Shown piece by piece: positions 21,517-29,390 of a stretch of DNA of 36,576 nt. The stretch's first letter is position 1, and each line of letters starts with the position of its first letter. The stretch is from positions 1 to 36,576 of the forward strand of contig USHI01000001.1 of the NCBI GenBank assembly GCA_900554405.1. The letters run 5' to 3'. The stretch is from an uncultured Eubacteriales bacterium (GTDB taxonomy: Bacteria; Bacillota; Clostridia; Oscillospirales; CAG-382). The translations under genes and the position numbers were made by a program. Below the pieces are notes generated by a model, which was not told where the DNA came from, ran no database searches, and worked only from the letters and a program-made list of their open reading frames with translations.

Positions 21517-24276
21517 ATGGCAATGAAGGAAAAGGGCACGGGCAATACGGAAACAAAAAGTTTTGTTCCCGCCGCGCCGAAGCAGCGGAAAAGCGACGGC
21601 GGAAGGACAAAAATGTTCGATTCCGTTAAAAAGCCGCGCTCCGGCGGCGAAAAAAAGAGCACAAAGACCTCCGCAGCGGCAAAAAACACCGCAAAAGGGG
21701 TGTGGTTCGTCGTCCGAAAGGTGCTCACCTACACGCTGAATATCCTTTTTACGCTGCTTGCGATAGGGATCATCACGGGGACGGTCGTCGCGCTTACATT
21801 CATAATGTATATCAAGGACAATGTCGACCCGAACTACAAGGGGCTGGATAACCTCAAATTCGGTTCTTCGCTTTCCACGGAGCTGTATTATACCGATTCC
21901 GAAGGGAACGAGATACAGCTGGAGGAGGATACGCTCGAAAGCGGCGAAAACCGGCTTTGGGCGGAATACAAGGATATCCCGAAGCTGCTTATCGACGCAT
22001 ATATAGCCGTGGAGGATCAGCGCTTCTGGGAACACGGCGGCGTGGACTTCACCCGTACGGCTTCGGCGATATATAATTTCTTTATCCCGACAAGCTCCAG
22101 CTACGGCGGCGGTTCGACCATAACACAGCAGCTTATTAAAAACGTCAGCCAGGAAAACCAGGTCACCGTGCAGCGCAAGGTGCAGGAGATACTCCGCGCC
22201 TTCAATGTGGAAAAGAAGTATACAAAAGAGGACATACTCGAGATGTACCTCAATACAATATATCTTTCCCACCATTCCTACGGTGTCCGTGTCGCGGCAC
22301 AGACATATTTCGGCAAAGAGCTGAACGATCTTACACTTGCGGAATGCGCTTCCATTGCCGCTATCGGCAAATGGCCGGTGCATTACGATCCGATCAGCAA
22401 CCCTAAAAACAACCTCACGCGCAGAAACCTTGTGCTTAAGCTCATGCTCGAACAGGGCAAGATCAGCGAGGAGCAGTTCCTGGAAGCCTACGATGCGCCC
22501 ATAACCTTAAAGCAGGATAAGGACGACACCGAGGAGGTATACGGAACAAAGATACATTCATATTATATAGATGCCGTTATGGATGACGTTTCCGCCGACC
22601 TTATGGAAAAATACGGCTATGACAAGACCACGGCATCCAAAATGCTCTATTCCGGCGGCCTGAGGGTCGTTACCTGCCTTGATCCCACGGTGCAGGAAAG
22701 CATTGAAAAGGTTTATACCGACAGTTCCTATTGGCCGCAGTCAAACGGTATGCAGGCGCAATCGGCAATGGTCGTTATGCGGCCGTCTACCGGCGAAATT
22801 GTCGGCATTGTCGGCGGATTGGGCGAAAAGCGCGAAAGCCGCGGGCTGAACCGCGCAACGCAGAGCCGGCGCCAGTGCGGCTCCTCCATCAAGCCGGTCT
22901 CGCTTTACGCATATGCGATAGATACCGGGCTTTACAATTTCGGCACGCCGGTGGACGATATCCCGCCGATGCTGCGCAACGGAAGCTATTGGCCCCGCAA
23001 CTCGGACAGAACCTTACGCGGGCTGATGTCCTTCGATGTTGCGATACAGCTTTCGCTCAATACCGTTGCGGTGCGCACCTGCGAGCTGCTCGGGCTGAGC
23101 AATGTTTACAATAACCTTGTCCAAAGCGGGTATACGACACTTGTCGCCTCCAAAACGCTTGCGGACGGGAGCGTTGTTTCGGATATCAACTATTCGCCGC
23201 TTGCGCTCGGCGGTATGACATACGGTGTCACCGTGCGCGAGCATACGCAGGCATATGCAACGCTTGCAAACAAGGGATATCGTATCGAAGCACATACCTA
23301 CAAATACGTTCTGGACAACAAGGGCAATGTCCTTCTCGACAACCGCGATCTTCCGCTCGAAAAGCAGTACGAGGAATCCACCTGCGCGATAATGACGGAT
23401 ATGCTCGAACGCGTTGTCAACGGCCCCTACGGCACGGCGAGCGGCAGGGTGAACTTCTACCGCAAATACAACAGCAACGGCGCAACGCTGCAAACGGCGG
23501 GCAAGACCGGCACGACGACGGACAAAAAGGACGTTTATTACTGCGGATATACGCCCGATCTTATCGGCTGCACATGGTATGGCTATGACAACAACAAGGT
23601 CATCACCACCGGAGGCAACTGTGCCGCACAGCTTTGGAACAGCGTTTTCGACGAGATATATTCCGCCTGGACAAAGAACGGCACACCGTTTGAATCCCAG
23701 TTCTATTACCGCCGCAACGGCAGCACCGACGATGCCGGCGTTGTACGCAATGTCGAATACTGCACGCTTTCCGGCAAACTGGCGACAGACGCCTGCCGCA
23801 AGGATTTCAACGCCACTGTCTGCGGCGGGATGAGCTGCATTGCAAAGGGCACCTTCCGCGTGGAGGATATCCCGACGGAAACCTGCGATGTTCACATCAT
23901 GTGCAGCTGGGATACCGTCACAAAGGCGCTCTGCCTGGACGGCTGCACCTGCCCGGAGGCAAATCTGGAAGAATACGGATTCCGCAAAATGAATATCGGC
24001 GCAAGAAATCTGGAAGGCAAGGTCTATGTAAAGGATGCGCAGAGCGTTTATATAGAAGTGCCCGCGGGCTATATTTATCCCTCGGATACGAAATACCCCT
24101 TCTTCCAGAAGCTGCTTTCCAACGAATACGCGTTCGGGTATGCTTCGGATAAGCCGTACAACCGCGTTTGTACCGAACATCTCGATCCGCTCCGCCGCGA
24201 TAATTCCGGCACGCCGACAGACCCGGATGACCCCGGGCAGGATATTCCCGCGCAGGGCGGGGAGGATACCGACTGA
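21517..24276 (+). CDS. Bifunctional class A penicillin-binding protein (PBP1-type)
   Basis: 919-aa membrane-anchored enzyme that polymerises and cross-links peptidoglycan on the outer face of the membrane. A basic cytoplasmic tail (1-65) is followed by one membrane segment (about 74-98). The GT51 transglycosylase domain includes AVEDQRFWEHGGVDFTR with catalytic Glu166 and GGSTITQQLIKNV. The transpeptidase domain has SxxK at Ser456-Lys459 (CGSSIKPVSLY), SxN at 513-515 (SLN) and KTG at 663-665 (AGKTGTTTDKKDVYYCGYTP). The C-terminal region (about 740-830) holds some nine cysteines, followed by an acidic Pro/Asp-rich tail. The gene starts 15 bases after dnaE with an AAGGAG site. Confidence 0.96.
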   Translation: MAMKEKGTGNTETKSFVPAAPKQRKSDGGRTKMFDSVKKPRSGGEKKSTKTSAAAKNTAKGVWFVVRKVLTYTLNILFTLLAIGIITGTVVALTFIMYIKDNVDPNYKGLDNLKFGSSLSTELYYTDSEGNEIQLEEDTLESGENRLWAEYKDIPKLLIDAYIAVEDQRFWEHGGVDFTRTASAIYNFFIPTSSSYGGGSTITQQLIKNVSQENQVTVQRKVQEILRAFNVEKKYTKEDILEMYLNTIYLSHHSYGVRVAAQTYFGKELNDLTLAECASIAAIGKWPVHYDPISNPKNNLTRRNLVLKLMLEQGKISEEQFLEAYDAPITLKQDKDDTEEVYGTKIHSYYIDAVMDDVSADLMEKYGYDKTTASKMLYSGGLRVVTCLDPTVQESIEKVYTDSSYWPQSNGMQAQSAMVVMRPSTGEIVGIVGGLGEKRESRGLNRATQSRRQCGSSIKPVSLYAYAIDTGLYNFGTPVDDIPPMLRNGSYWPRNSDRTLRGLMSFDVAIQLSLNTVAVRTCELLGLSNVYNNLVQSGYTTLVASKTLADGSVVSDINYSPLALGGMTYGVTVREHTQAYATLANKGYRIEAHTYKYVLDNKGNVLLDNRDLPLEKQYEESTCAIMTDMLERVVNGPYGTASGRVNFYRKYNSNGATLQTAGKTGTTTDKKDVYYCGYTPDLIGCTWYGYDNNKVITTGGNCAAQLWNSVFDEIYSAWTKNGTPFESQFYYRRNGSTDDAGVVRNVEYCTLSGKLATDACRKDFNATVCGGMSCIAKGTFRVEDIPTETCDVHIMCSWDTVTKALCLDGCTCPEANLEEYGFRKMNIGARNLEGKVYVKDAQSVYIEVPAGYIYPSDTKYPFFQKLLSNEYAFGYASDKPYNRVCTEHLDPLRRDNSGTPTDPDDPGQDIPAQGGEDTD

Positions 24277-24306
24277 AACGCACGCTGTATGAGCGGAGGT
24301 GAGCCG

Positions 24307-24537
24307 ATGAAAATAACGCTTAACCCGAACAGGGAAATTGTCGATGCCGTAAAGGAAGGACTTCGGCGCACGGGCGGTTACTGCCCCTGCCGCCGCGAAC
24401 GCACACCGGAATACAAATGTATGTGCGAGGAATTCCGCCGGCAGATAGCCGATCCGGATTTCGAAGGCTTCTGCCATTGTATGCTTTATTATAAATCCAA
24501 AGAAGGAGGACCCGAAAATGAAGATAACAAACGATAA
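24307..24537 (+). CDS. Ferredoxin:thioredoxin reductase catalytic-subunit-like protein
   Basis: 76 aa starting at ATG 24307 with GGAGGTGA upstream. The six cysteines follow the FTR catalytic-subunit layout: CPC (26-28), CMC (38-40) and CHC (56-58, in GFCHCMLYYK). In this family four of them hold a [4Fe-4S] cluster and two form the redox-active disulfide that passes electrons from ferredoxin to thioredoxin. The spacing between the first two pairs is shorter than in plant FTR. The gene overlaps the thioredoxin gene by 20 bases, which supports a dedicated pair. No variable FTR subunit and no flavin thioredoxin reductase lie in the window. Confidence 0.85.
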   Translation: MKITLNPNREIVDAVKEGLRRTGGYCPCRRERTPEYKCMCEEFRRQIADPDFEGFCHCMLYYKSKEGGPENEDNKR

Positions 24538-24832
24538 TTTCAAATCAGAAGTGCTCGAAAGCGATATCCCTGTCCTGCTCGATTTCTGGGCGGAATGGTG
24601 CGGCCCCTGCCGTATGCTTTCGCCGGTGGTGGAAGAGGTCGCTGCGGAACGCGAGGGTAAAATAAAGGTAGGCAAGGTCAATGTGGATGAGGAGATCCTG
24701 CTTGCGAACGAATTCGGCGTTTCGAGCATACCCACCGTCGTTATCCTGAAGGGCGGCAAAAGTGTCGCAAAGACGGTCGGCTATATGCCCAAAGCCGAAC
24801 TGGATGCTTTTATCGACGGCGCATTGAAATAG
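24518..24832 (+). CDS. trxA: Thioredoxin
   Basis: 104-aa cytoplasmic thiol-disulfide reductase. The active site WCGPC is in LLDFWAEWCGPCRMLSPVVEE (Cys residues near 31 and 34). The cis-proline loop is FGVSSIPTVVILKGGK. ATG 24518 has AAGGAGG about 9 bases upstream, inside the end of the FTR-like gene. The overlap suggests that the FTR-like protein is its reductant, with ferredoxin as electron source. It is the last gene of the murB-to-trxA run and is followed by a terminator. Confidence 0.96.
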   Translation: MKITNDNFKSEVLESDIPVLLDFWAEWCGPCRMLSPVVEEVAAEREGKIKVGKVNVDEEILLANEFGVSSIPTVVILKGGKSVAKTVGYMPKAELDAFIDGALK

Positions 24833-24840
24833 ACAAAGCA

Positions 24841-24872
24841 AAAGCACACCCGAACTGCGGGTGTGCTTTTTT
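24841..24872. terminator. Bidirectional terminator between trxA and the amidase gene
   Basis: AAAGCACACCCG (24841-24852), AACTG loop, CGGGTGTGCTTT (24858-24869), then TTT on the plus strand. The minus-strand tail is TTTTGCTTTG, so it can serve both convergent genes. Confidence 0.9.
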
Positions 24873-24883
24873 CCTGCGGCGGT

Positions 24884-25627
24884 TCAGTCAAACCGAATGT
24901 ATTCGCCGTAGCTGTAACCGTTTATTCCGTTGTAATTGACAAGATACCATTCGCCCTGCTGCCCGTTTACGGTAATCCTCGCGCCGTTGGGTATCTGGCC
25001 GAGTATAACGGCGCTTATATCCGGAGCTTCGCGGATATTCAGCCACCCGCCCTGGGTGACGGCGGTCGCGTTCGGAACGGCGCTCGGCTCCGCGAGTGCC
25101 AGACCGAAGTATTCCGCGACTGAAAGCGAAAGGTTCCGCGCGATCTGCGGCAGATTGCTTTTGATCCATTCGGCATCGCTTGCGTTGTCGTGATATGCAA
25201 GCTCGACAAGCACTGCGGGCGCGCGGGAATTGTTCAGCTCATAAAGCCGTGTCGTGGCGACGGCGCGCACCTTTTCCGGCTGCGGGTAAATGGTTTTCAG
25301 ATTTCTTACGATGATTTCCGCCGCGCGCAGACCGTTTGCGCTCGTGGGGTAATAGTAAACGTCGCTTCCTGTCTGACCGCCGTAATTCGCGCTGCCGGAG
25401 GCATTGGAATGGATGGCAAGATGCAGCGAATAGTTGCCCGCGTTGGAAAGCCGCACCGAATCGCCGACAGTCCCCGCCGGGTTGTTTCTTCCGTAGGTGA
25501 TGCCGCTTGCGCTCAGATAGGGCTCCATCATGTCGGCAATCAGGTTCATGTAGTATTCTTCGCTGCCCGAACCGTCGTAATACATATTGTATTCCTGGGT
25601 GGACGGGCTCAAAAAAAGCATTGGCAT
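24884..25627 (-). CDS. N-acetylmuramoyl-L-alanine amidase-like protein with SH3 domain
   Basis: 247 aa; the start ATG 25627 has GGAG 9 bases upstream. Residues 1-175 follow the Amidase_3 fold: LHLAIHSNASGSANYGG with a zinc-type His, and APAVLVELAYHDNASDAEWI with the catalytic Glu. Residues about 185-247 form a bacterial SH3 domain (GGWLNIREAPDISAVILGQI, then GEWYLVNYNGINGYSYGEYI). The usual first zinc ligand in DPGHGG is missing: the N-terminus reads MPMLFLSPSTQEYNMYYDG. There is no signal peptide, so it is cytoplasmic, released by lysis, or exported in another way. Similar stand-alone proteins are, as I recall, common in Clostridia. Hydrolase activity is likely but not certain. Confidence 0.8.
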   Translation of the reverse strand: MPMLFLSPSTQEYNMYYDGSGSEEYYMNLIADMMEPYLSASGITYGRNNPAGTVGDSVRLSNAGNYSLHLAIHSNASGSANYGGQTGSDVYYYPTSANGLRAAEIIVRNLKTIYPQPEKVRAVATTRLYELNNSRAPAVLVELAYHDNASDAEWIKSNLPQIARNLSLSVAEYFGLALAEPSAVPNATAVTQGGWLNIREAPDISAVILGQIPNGARITVNGQQGEWYLVNYNGINGYSYGEYIRFD

Positions 25628-25651
25628 AGGTGTAAACTCCTTTCATTCGGA

Positions 25652-25681
25652 AGTATATTCGGTTTTGCGGAAAAAGTGCAA
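25652..25681 (-). promoter_or_regulatory. Candidate promoter of the amidase gene
   Basis: Minus strand: -35 TTGCAC (25676-25681), 18-base spacer, -10 TATACT (25652-25657). It is nearly back to back with the infC promoter. Confidence 0.5.
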
Positions 25682-25689
25682 AAAAGCTA

Positions 25690-25718
25690 TTGACAATGCC
25701 GCACGGATGTGGTAAAAT
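25690..25718 (+). promoter_or_regulatory. Promoter of infC-rpmI-rplT
   Basis: Plus strand: -35 TTGACA (25690-25695), 17-base spacer, -10 TAAAAT (25713-25718). Transcription would start near 25725, leaving a leader of about 170 bases. Confidence 0.8.
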
Positions 25719-25724
25719 CACCGT

Positions 25725-25880
25725 TGCACAAAGAAGAAGGGCAAATGCTCTCACCCTCACGGCTTGGACGTGCGCGGTCAATATCTGTTTCACCCACGCG
25801 GGCGTATGCCTTCAGGGGGCGGTTTTGGCTGTGCAAAGCGGTGTGTGCGCTTTGCATTTTCTTTTTGTAAATTATTTTTG
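25725..25880 (+). promoter_or_regulatory. infC operon leader with attenuator hairpin
   Basis: The untranslated leader before infC ends in TGCAAAGCG (25832-25840), a 7-base loop and CGCTTTGCA (25848-25856) followed by TTTTCTTTTT: an intrinsic terminator placed 27 bases before the start codon. In Bacillus and other Firmicutes infC-rpmI-rplT is controlled by L20 binding to such a leader. The position fits that model, but I could not confirm the L20-binding fold by eye. Confidence 0.65.
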
Positions 25881-25893
25881 GAGGTGTCCTCTC

Positions 25894-26415
25894 ATCGCCG
25901 CTAAATCTTCTTCCCTCATAAACGAAGAAATAAGAGCAAACGAGGTTCGCGTTATCGGCGCGGACGGTACCCAGCTCGGCGTTATGAAGCTTGCCGAAGC
26001 GTTCCGCCTCGCAAACGAAGCCGAACTTGATCTTGTCCAGATCGCACCGGATTCGGTTCCGCCTGTCTGCAAGATAATGGATTACGGCAAATTCCGCTTC
26101 GAAAAGGAAAAGCGCGAAAAAGAACAGCGCAAGAAGCGTCAGGTCATCGAACTGAAAGAAATTCAGCTCAAATGCCGCATCGACACGCACGATTTCAACA
26201 CAAAGCTCAATCACGCGCTGAGGTTCCTTTATCAGGGCAATAAAGTGAAGGTCATCGTTAAATTCTTCGGCAGGGAAATGGCGCATACCGAACTCGGCGC
26301 CCAGCTTCTCGACCGCTTTGCCGCAGGCTGCGGCGAAGCAGCTTCCATTGAAAAGCCCGCTGTGCTCGACGGAAGAAATATGACGATGATACTCGCACCG
26401 AAAAAGACAAAATAA
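25894..26415 (+). CDS. infC: Translation initiation factor IF-3
   Basis: 173-aa protein that binds the 30S subunit and checks start-codon pairing. No ATG, GTG or TTG is suitably placed. GGAGGTG (25880-25886) lies 7 bases before ATC at 25894, followed by AAKSSSLINEEIRANEVRVI, the usual IF-3 start. Rare AUU/AUC/AUA start codons are typical of infC and let IF-3 repress its own translation. The N-domain runs to about residue 80, the lysine-rich linker is EKEKREKEQRKKRQV, and the C-domain has KFFGREMAHTELGAQLLDRF. It is the first gene of the infC-rpmI-rplT operon. Confidence 0.95.
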   Translation: MAAKSSSLINEEIRANEVRVIGADGTQLGVMKLAEAFRLANEAELDLVQIAPDSVPPVCKIMDYGKFRFEKEKREKEQRKKRQVIELKEIQLKCRIDTHDFNTKLNHALRFLYQGNKVKVIVKFFGREMAHTELGAQLLDRFAAGCGEAASIEKPAVLDGRNMTMILAPKKTK

Positions 26416-26433
26416 CCGAAAGGACCAATAATC

Positions 26434-26631
26434 ATGGGAAAAATCAAGACGCACAAGGCTTCCGCAAAGCGCTTTTCGTTCACCGGAACGGGCAAGGTCA
26501 AAATGGGCCATCCCGGCCGTCGTCACAAGACCGGTCTTAAAAACACCAAGCGCATGAGATCTCTTCGCAAGGCTGCATATGTCAGCAACGCACGCATGGA
26601 CGATCTGAAGAGACTCCTTCCTTATCAATAA
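26434..26631 (+). CDS. rpmI: 50S ribosomal protein L35
   Basis: 65 aa, strongly basic, from MGKIKTHKASAKRFSFTGTG to LPYQ, the full family length. ATG 26434 is preceded by AAAGGA and lies 18 bases after infC. Confidence 0.97.
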   Translation: MGKIKTHKASAKRFSFTGTGKVKMGHPGRRHKTGLKNTKRMRSLRKAAYVSNARMDDLKRLLPYQ

Positions 26632-26647
26632 TCGGAGGTTTTGAAAA

Positions 26648-27001
26648 ATGGCTCGAATCAAAGGCGCACTTGCCACCAGAAAAAGAAGAAATAAAATGCT
26701 CAAACTCGCCAAGGGTTACTGGGGCGCAAAGAGCAAGCATTTCAAAATGGCGAAGCAGGCCGTTCTCAAGAGCGGTAATTATGCATTTGCCGGCAGAAAG
26801 CTCAAAAAGAGAGATTTCCGTTCTCTCTGGATCACCCGCATCTCCGCGCAGTGCAAGGCAGAGGGTATCAACTACTCCCGCTTTATGTACGGCCTGAAGA
26901 AGAGCGGTATCGAACTCAACCGCAAAATGCTTTCCGAGCTTGCCGTGAACGATAAGGCAGCGTTCGCTTCCCTTGTCGAAACCGCAAAAAAGGCTCTTTA
27001 A
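26648..27001 (+). CDS. rplT: 50S ribosomal protein L20
   Basis: 117 aa with the family start MARIKGALATRKRRNKMLKL and the core GYWGAKSKHFKMAKQAV. It assembles early into the 50S subunit and, in Firmicutes, represses its own operon by binding the leader mRNA. GGAGG lies 7 to 8 bases upstream of ATG 26648. A short A6T6 palindrome (27002-27019) follows and may weakly terminate. Confidence 0.97.
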   Translation: MARIKGALATRKRRNKMLKLAKGYWGAKSKHFKMAKQAVLKSGNYAFAGRKLKKRDFRSLWITRISAQCKAEGINYSRFMYGLKKSGIELNRKMLSELAVNDKAAFASLVETAKKAL

Positions 27002-27038
27002 GCGAAAAAATTTTTTCACGGGTAATTGATTTCTTTTG

Positions 27039-27067
27039 TTGACATATGTCGAATTATTTGATATAAT
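27039..27067 (+). promoter_or_regulatory. Consensus promoter of rpsU
   Basis: TTGACA (27039-27044), 17-base spacer, TATAAT (27062-27067): a perfect sigma-A promoter in the gap after rplT. It gives rpsU independent, probably strong, expression. Confidence 0.85.
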
Positions 27068-27120
27068 GTCCCCACTGGAAGCGATTTCCTCGGAAACCGA
27101 TGCAAGGGAGGGTTACAAAA

Positions 27121-27297
27121 TTGGCTGAGATCAGAGTTAAGGAGAACGAAACAATCGACAGCGCTCTTCGCAGATTCAAGAGGTCTTATCTCAGAAGCGG
27201 CGTTCAGGCTGAGCTTCGTAAGAGAGAACATTACGAAAAGCCCAGTGTCAAGCGCAAGAAGAAGTCCGAAGCGGCTCGCAAGCGCAAATACAGATAA
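27121..27297 (+). CDS. rpsU: 30S ribosomal protein S21
   Basis: 58 aa. The start is TTG 27121, with GGGAGGG 8 bases upstream. It gives AEIRVKENETIDSALRRFKR, the typical S21 N-terminus, and the Lys/Arg-rich end KRKKKSEAARKRKYR. An ATG at 27100 in the same frame has no ribosome binding site and would add seven atypical residues. Its neighbours are the L20 gene and a terminator. Confidence 0.95.
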   Translation: MAEIRVKENETIDSALRRFKRSYLRSGVQAELRKREHYEKPSVKRKKKSEAARKRKYR

Positions 27298-27340
27298 AGC
27301 CTGTATCTCGCAATTTTGTTATAAAACAAAATACAAACAG

Positions 27341-27371
27341 CACGGCGTAATAAACGCCGTGTTTTTGTTTT
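27341..27371 (+). terminator. Intrinsic terminator after rpsU
   Basis: CACGGCG (27341-27347), TAATAAA loop, CGCCGTG (27355-27361), then TTTTTGTTTT. A smaller AT hairpin (27313-27332) lies before it. Confidence 0.9.
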
Positions 27372-27381
27372 CCGGCGGCTA

Positions 27382-27410
27382 TTGCAATTGCCGCTTTTTT
27401 GCGGTATAAT
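27382..27410 (+). promoter_or_regulatory. Promoter of the GH26-like lipoprotein gene
   Basis: -35 TTGCAA (27382-27387), 17-base spacer containing the palindrome CCGCTTTTTTGCGG, -10 TATAAT (27405-27410). Confidence 0.7.
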
Positions 27411-27441
27411 AGCTGCAGTTTACCGATATACGGAGGAAATA

Positions 27442-29289
27442 ATGAAAAGAATACTCGCACTCCTTCTTCTCATTTCAATGTCAATCGCCGCTTTAGCCGC
27501 GCTTTATGCCTGCAATGGTGTGGGTGATAACTCGTCATCCCCGCAAATATCAGATACAACGGAGGAATCTACATTGATACCCGATGAAAAAGCAAAGGAA
27601 TACTGGTCGGACAGCTACAAAGCACAGGGCTTTTCCGGCACGGACGATATCTTTGGCTTTACCCCCTATGAATACGAGGGCGACAAAAGATACCTCTTCA
27701 CCGGCAGGGAATCCACCCGCGCAGTCGTCTGCTCCGAGGGCTATGCCGTGACACTGCCCGGCACGGATGTGACCGCCGATTTCACGCTCGGCGCGCTCCG
27801 CAGCAAGTACAAGGCGGATAAATATGTTCTTACCGTCACATACGAGGATCAGAACCCGTACGGCAATACGGCGGATAAATTCGCGATATACTTCGATGAA
27901 TGGCTTACAAGATATCTCGAAAATGTCGATTTCCTTGCCGCGAACACCATACGCCGCACGCGTAAAGTGGGCGTTACGGAGGAGCTGCTCCCCGGATTCA
28001 CGGTGAATTATTACGATATGCAGATCAACCTTGCATCCAAGCTCGAATACGATTGTTACAGCATTGCCGTTGTCCGCCCGAAGGATAAATACGATTATTT
28101 CTGGCTGTTTGTCATGAAATCCGGCGACCCGATGCCCGAAACGCTCGATTCCATCGTCGCCTCTTTCACCGAGCTCGAAAAGAACGGCACGCCGAAGAAC
28201 ACTGTCGGCTCCTACGAGCTGCGTACCCCCGATTATTGGAGCGACGAAACAAAGGCGTATTTCGAAAAGCTGCAAAACCAGACAAGCGTCGATTTCGGCT
28301 GCTATTATGCGCAGAACGATGCCGAATATATCAAATGGCTCCAATCCGATGAAGCGCTCGCTCACCAAAACGAGATCTTCATGACATATTACCATATCGG
28401 CTGGTACGATACCAAGACATATGTCGATCTCGATCTGCTCCGCAGCAATGCGGGCGGAAACGGCTTCAACGGCAAACCGGTGCTTGAATTCACTTATCAG
28501 TTCACCACGACAAACAACCTGCTCGGCGGATATACGCCCATGTACGATATACTCCGCGGCAAGCTGGACGATCATTTCCGCAAGCTTGCACAGGATATAA
28601 AAGAATACGGCAAGCCCGTTCTTTTCCGCCTGAATAACGAAATGAATACCGACTGGACAAGCTATTGCGGCATTGTCACGATGCTCGATCCGGATATATT
28701 CATCGAAACCTGGCGCCGGCTTTACGATATATTCCGCGAGGAGGGCGTGGATAACTGCATTTGGATCTTCAACCCGATCGCGACATCCTGCCCGTACAGC
28801 AATTGGGGCGATATGCTCAACTACTTCCCGGGCGAGGATTATGTCCAAATGATCGGGCTTACGAGCTACCAGATGAACAACGATGATTCCTTTGCAACCT
28901 TCCGCGAAATGTATACCGAGCTGTACAAGAAGAACACCCCTTATTTCGACAATTACCCCGCGATAATCGGCGAATTCGGCTGCGGCGCGGGCGGCGAGGT
29001 CATATATAATTGGGATAAGGGCGCATATGTTCCCGTGGAGGATATCGAAACAAAGCGTGTCCGCCAGGCAGAATGGATCAAGGGAATGTTCGAATGCTTT
29101 GCGCACAATACCGAGCCCGGTTATGAATTCTGCCGTAATATCAAGATCGCCGTATGGTTCTCCGCGAACGATTACGCAGAGGTAAACGGCGAAACCAAGG
29201 TGCTGAACTACATCAAGCTCGACGAGGGTGTTCCGCTTGCGCTCAAAGCGCTTCGCGAAGGGCTCGCGGCGATGAACGCAGAGAAATGA
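27442..29289 (+). CDS. GH26-like glycoside hydrolase lipoprotein
   Basis: 615 aa. ATG 27442 has GGAGG 6 bases upstream. A lipoprotein signal follows (MKRILALLLLISMSIAALAA, lipobox LYAC, Cys near 24), then a Ser/Thr-rich linker, so the enzyme sits on the outer face of the membrane. Residues about 50-260 form a domain I do not recognise. Residues about 270-600 look like a GH26 TIM barrel: FRLNNEMNTDWTSYC with acid/base Glu400, VQMIGLTSYQMNND, and PAIIGEFGCGAGG with nucleophile Glu511. GH26 enzymes mostly cut beta-mannans, some beta-1,3-xylan or mixed-linkage glucan; the substrate here is open. It is a single gene between its own promoter and a terminator. Confidence 0.8.
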   Translation: MKRILALLLLISMSIAALAALYACNGVGDNSSSPQISDTTEESTLIPDEKAKEYWSDSYKAQGFSGTDDIFGFTPYEYEGDKRYLFTGRESTRAVVCSEGYAVTLPGTDVTADFTLGALRSKYKADKYVLTVTYEDQNPYGNTADKFAIYFDEWLTRYLENVDFLAANTIRRTRKVGVTEELLPGFTVNYYDMQINLASKLEYDCYSIAVVRPKDKYDYFWLFVMKSGDPMPETLDSIVASFTELEKNGTPKNTVGSYELRTPDYWSDETKAYFEKLQNQTSVDFGCYYAQNDAEYIKWLQSDEALAHQNEIFMTYYHIGWYDTKTYVDLDLLRSNAGGNGFNGKPVLEFTYQFTTTNNLLGGYTPMYDILRGKLDDHFRKLAQDIKEYGKPVLFRLNNEMNTDWTSYCGIVTMLDPDIFIETWRRLYDIFREEGVDNCIWIFNPIATSCPYSNWGDMLNYFPGEDYVQMIGLTSYQMNNDDSFATFREMYTELYKKNTPYFDNYPAIIGEFGCGAGGEVIYNWDKGAYVPVEDIETKRVRQAEWIKGMFECFAHNTEPGYEFCRNIKIAVWFSANDYAEVNGETKVLNYIKLDEGVPLALKALREGLAAMNAEK

Positions 29290-29303
29290 TCAAAGAATAA
29301 AAC

Positions 29304-29382
29304 AAGCCTCCCGGCAAGTGAAGTGCACCCGAAAGCATCTGACTTTTGGGGTGCATATCACAAGCGGGGGGCTTATTTTTTT
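29304..29382. terminator. Long terminator hairpin between GH26-like and amidohydrolase genes
   Basis: AAGCCTCCC...GTGCACCC pairs with GGGTGCAT...GGGGGGCTT in two stem blocks separated by an internal loop, followed by ATTTTTTT on the plus strand. It lies between convergent genes. The minus-strand tail (TTGTTTTATTCTTT) allows use in both directions. Confidence 0.8.
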
Positions 29383-29390
29383 GCAATTTT

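Noticed and set aside
19891..22383. An 830-codon open frame on the minus strand opposite dnaE and the PBP gene.
   Set aside because: It crosses two clearly real genes with full catalytic motifs, so it is a shadow of their codon use.
25690..25893. Translation of the leader region in frame with infC from an upstream ATG.
   Set aside because: The frame is open but contains the promoter and terminator sequences, has no IF-3 similarity, and the GGAGGTG site points to ATC 25894.
27550..29106. A 518-codon open frame opposite the GH26-like gene.
   Set aside because: No ribosome binding site or recognisable domain. The plus strand has a lipoprotein signal and both catalytic Glu motifs.
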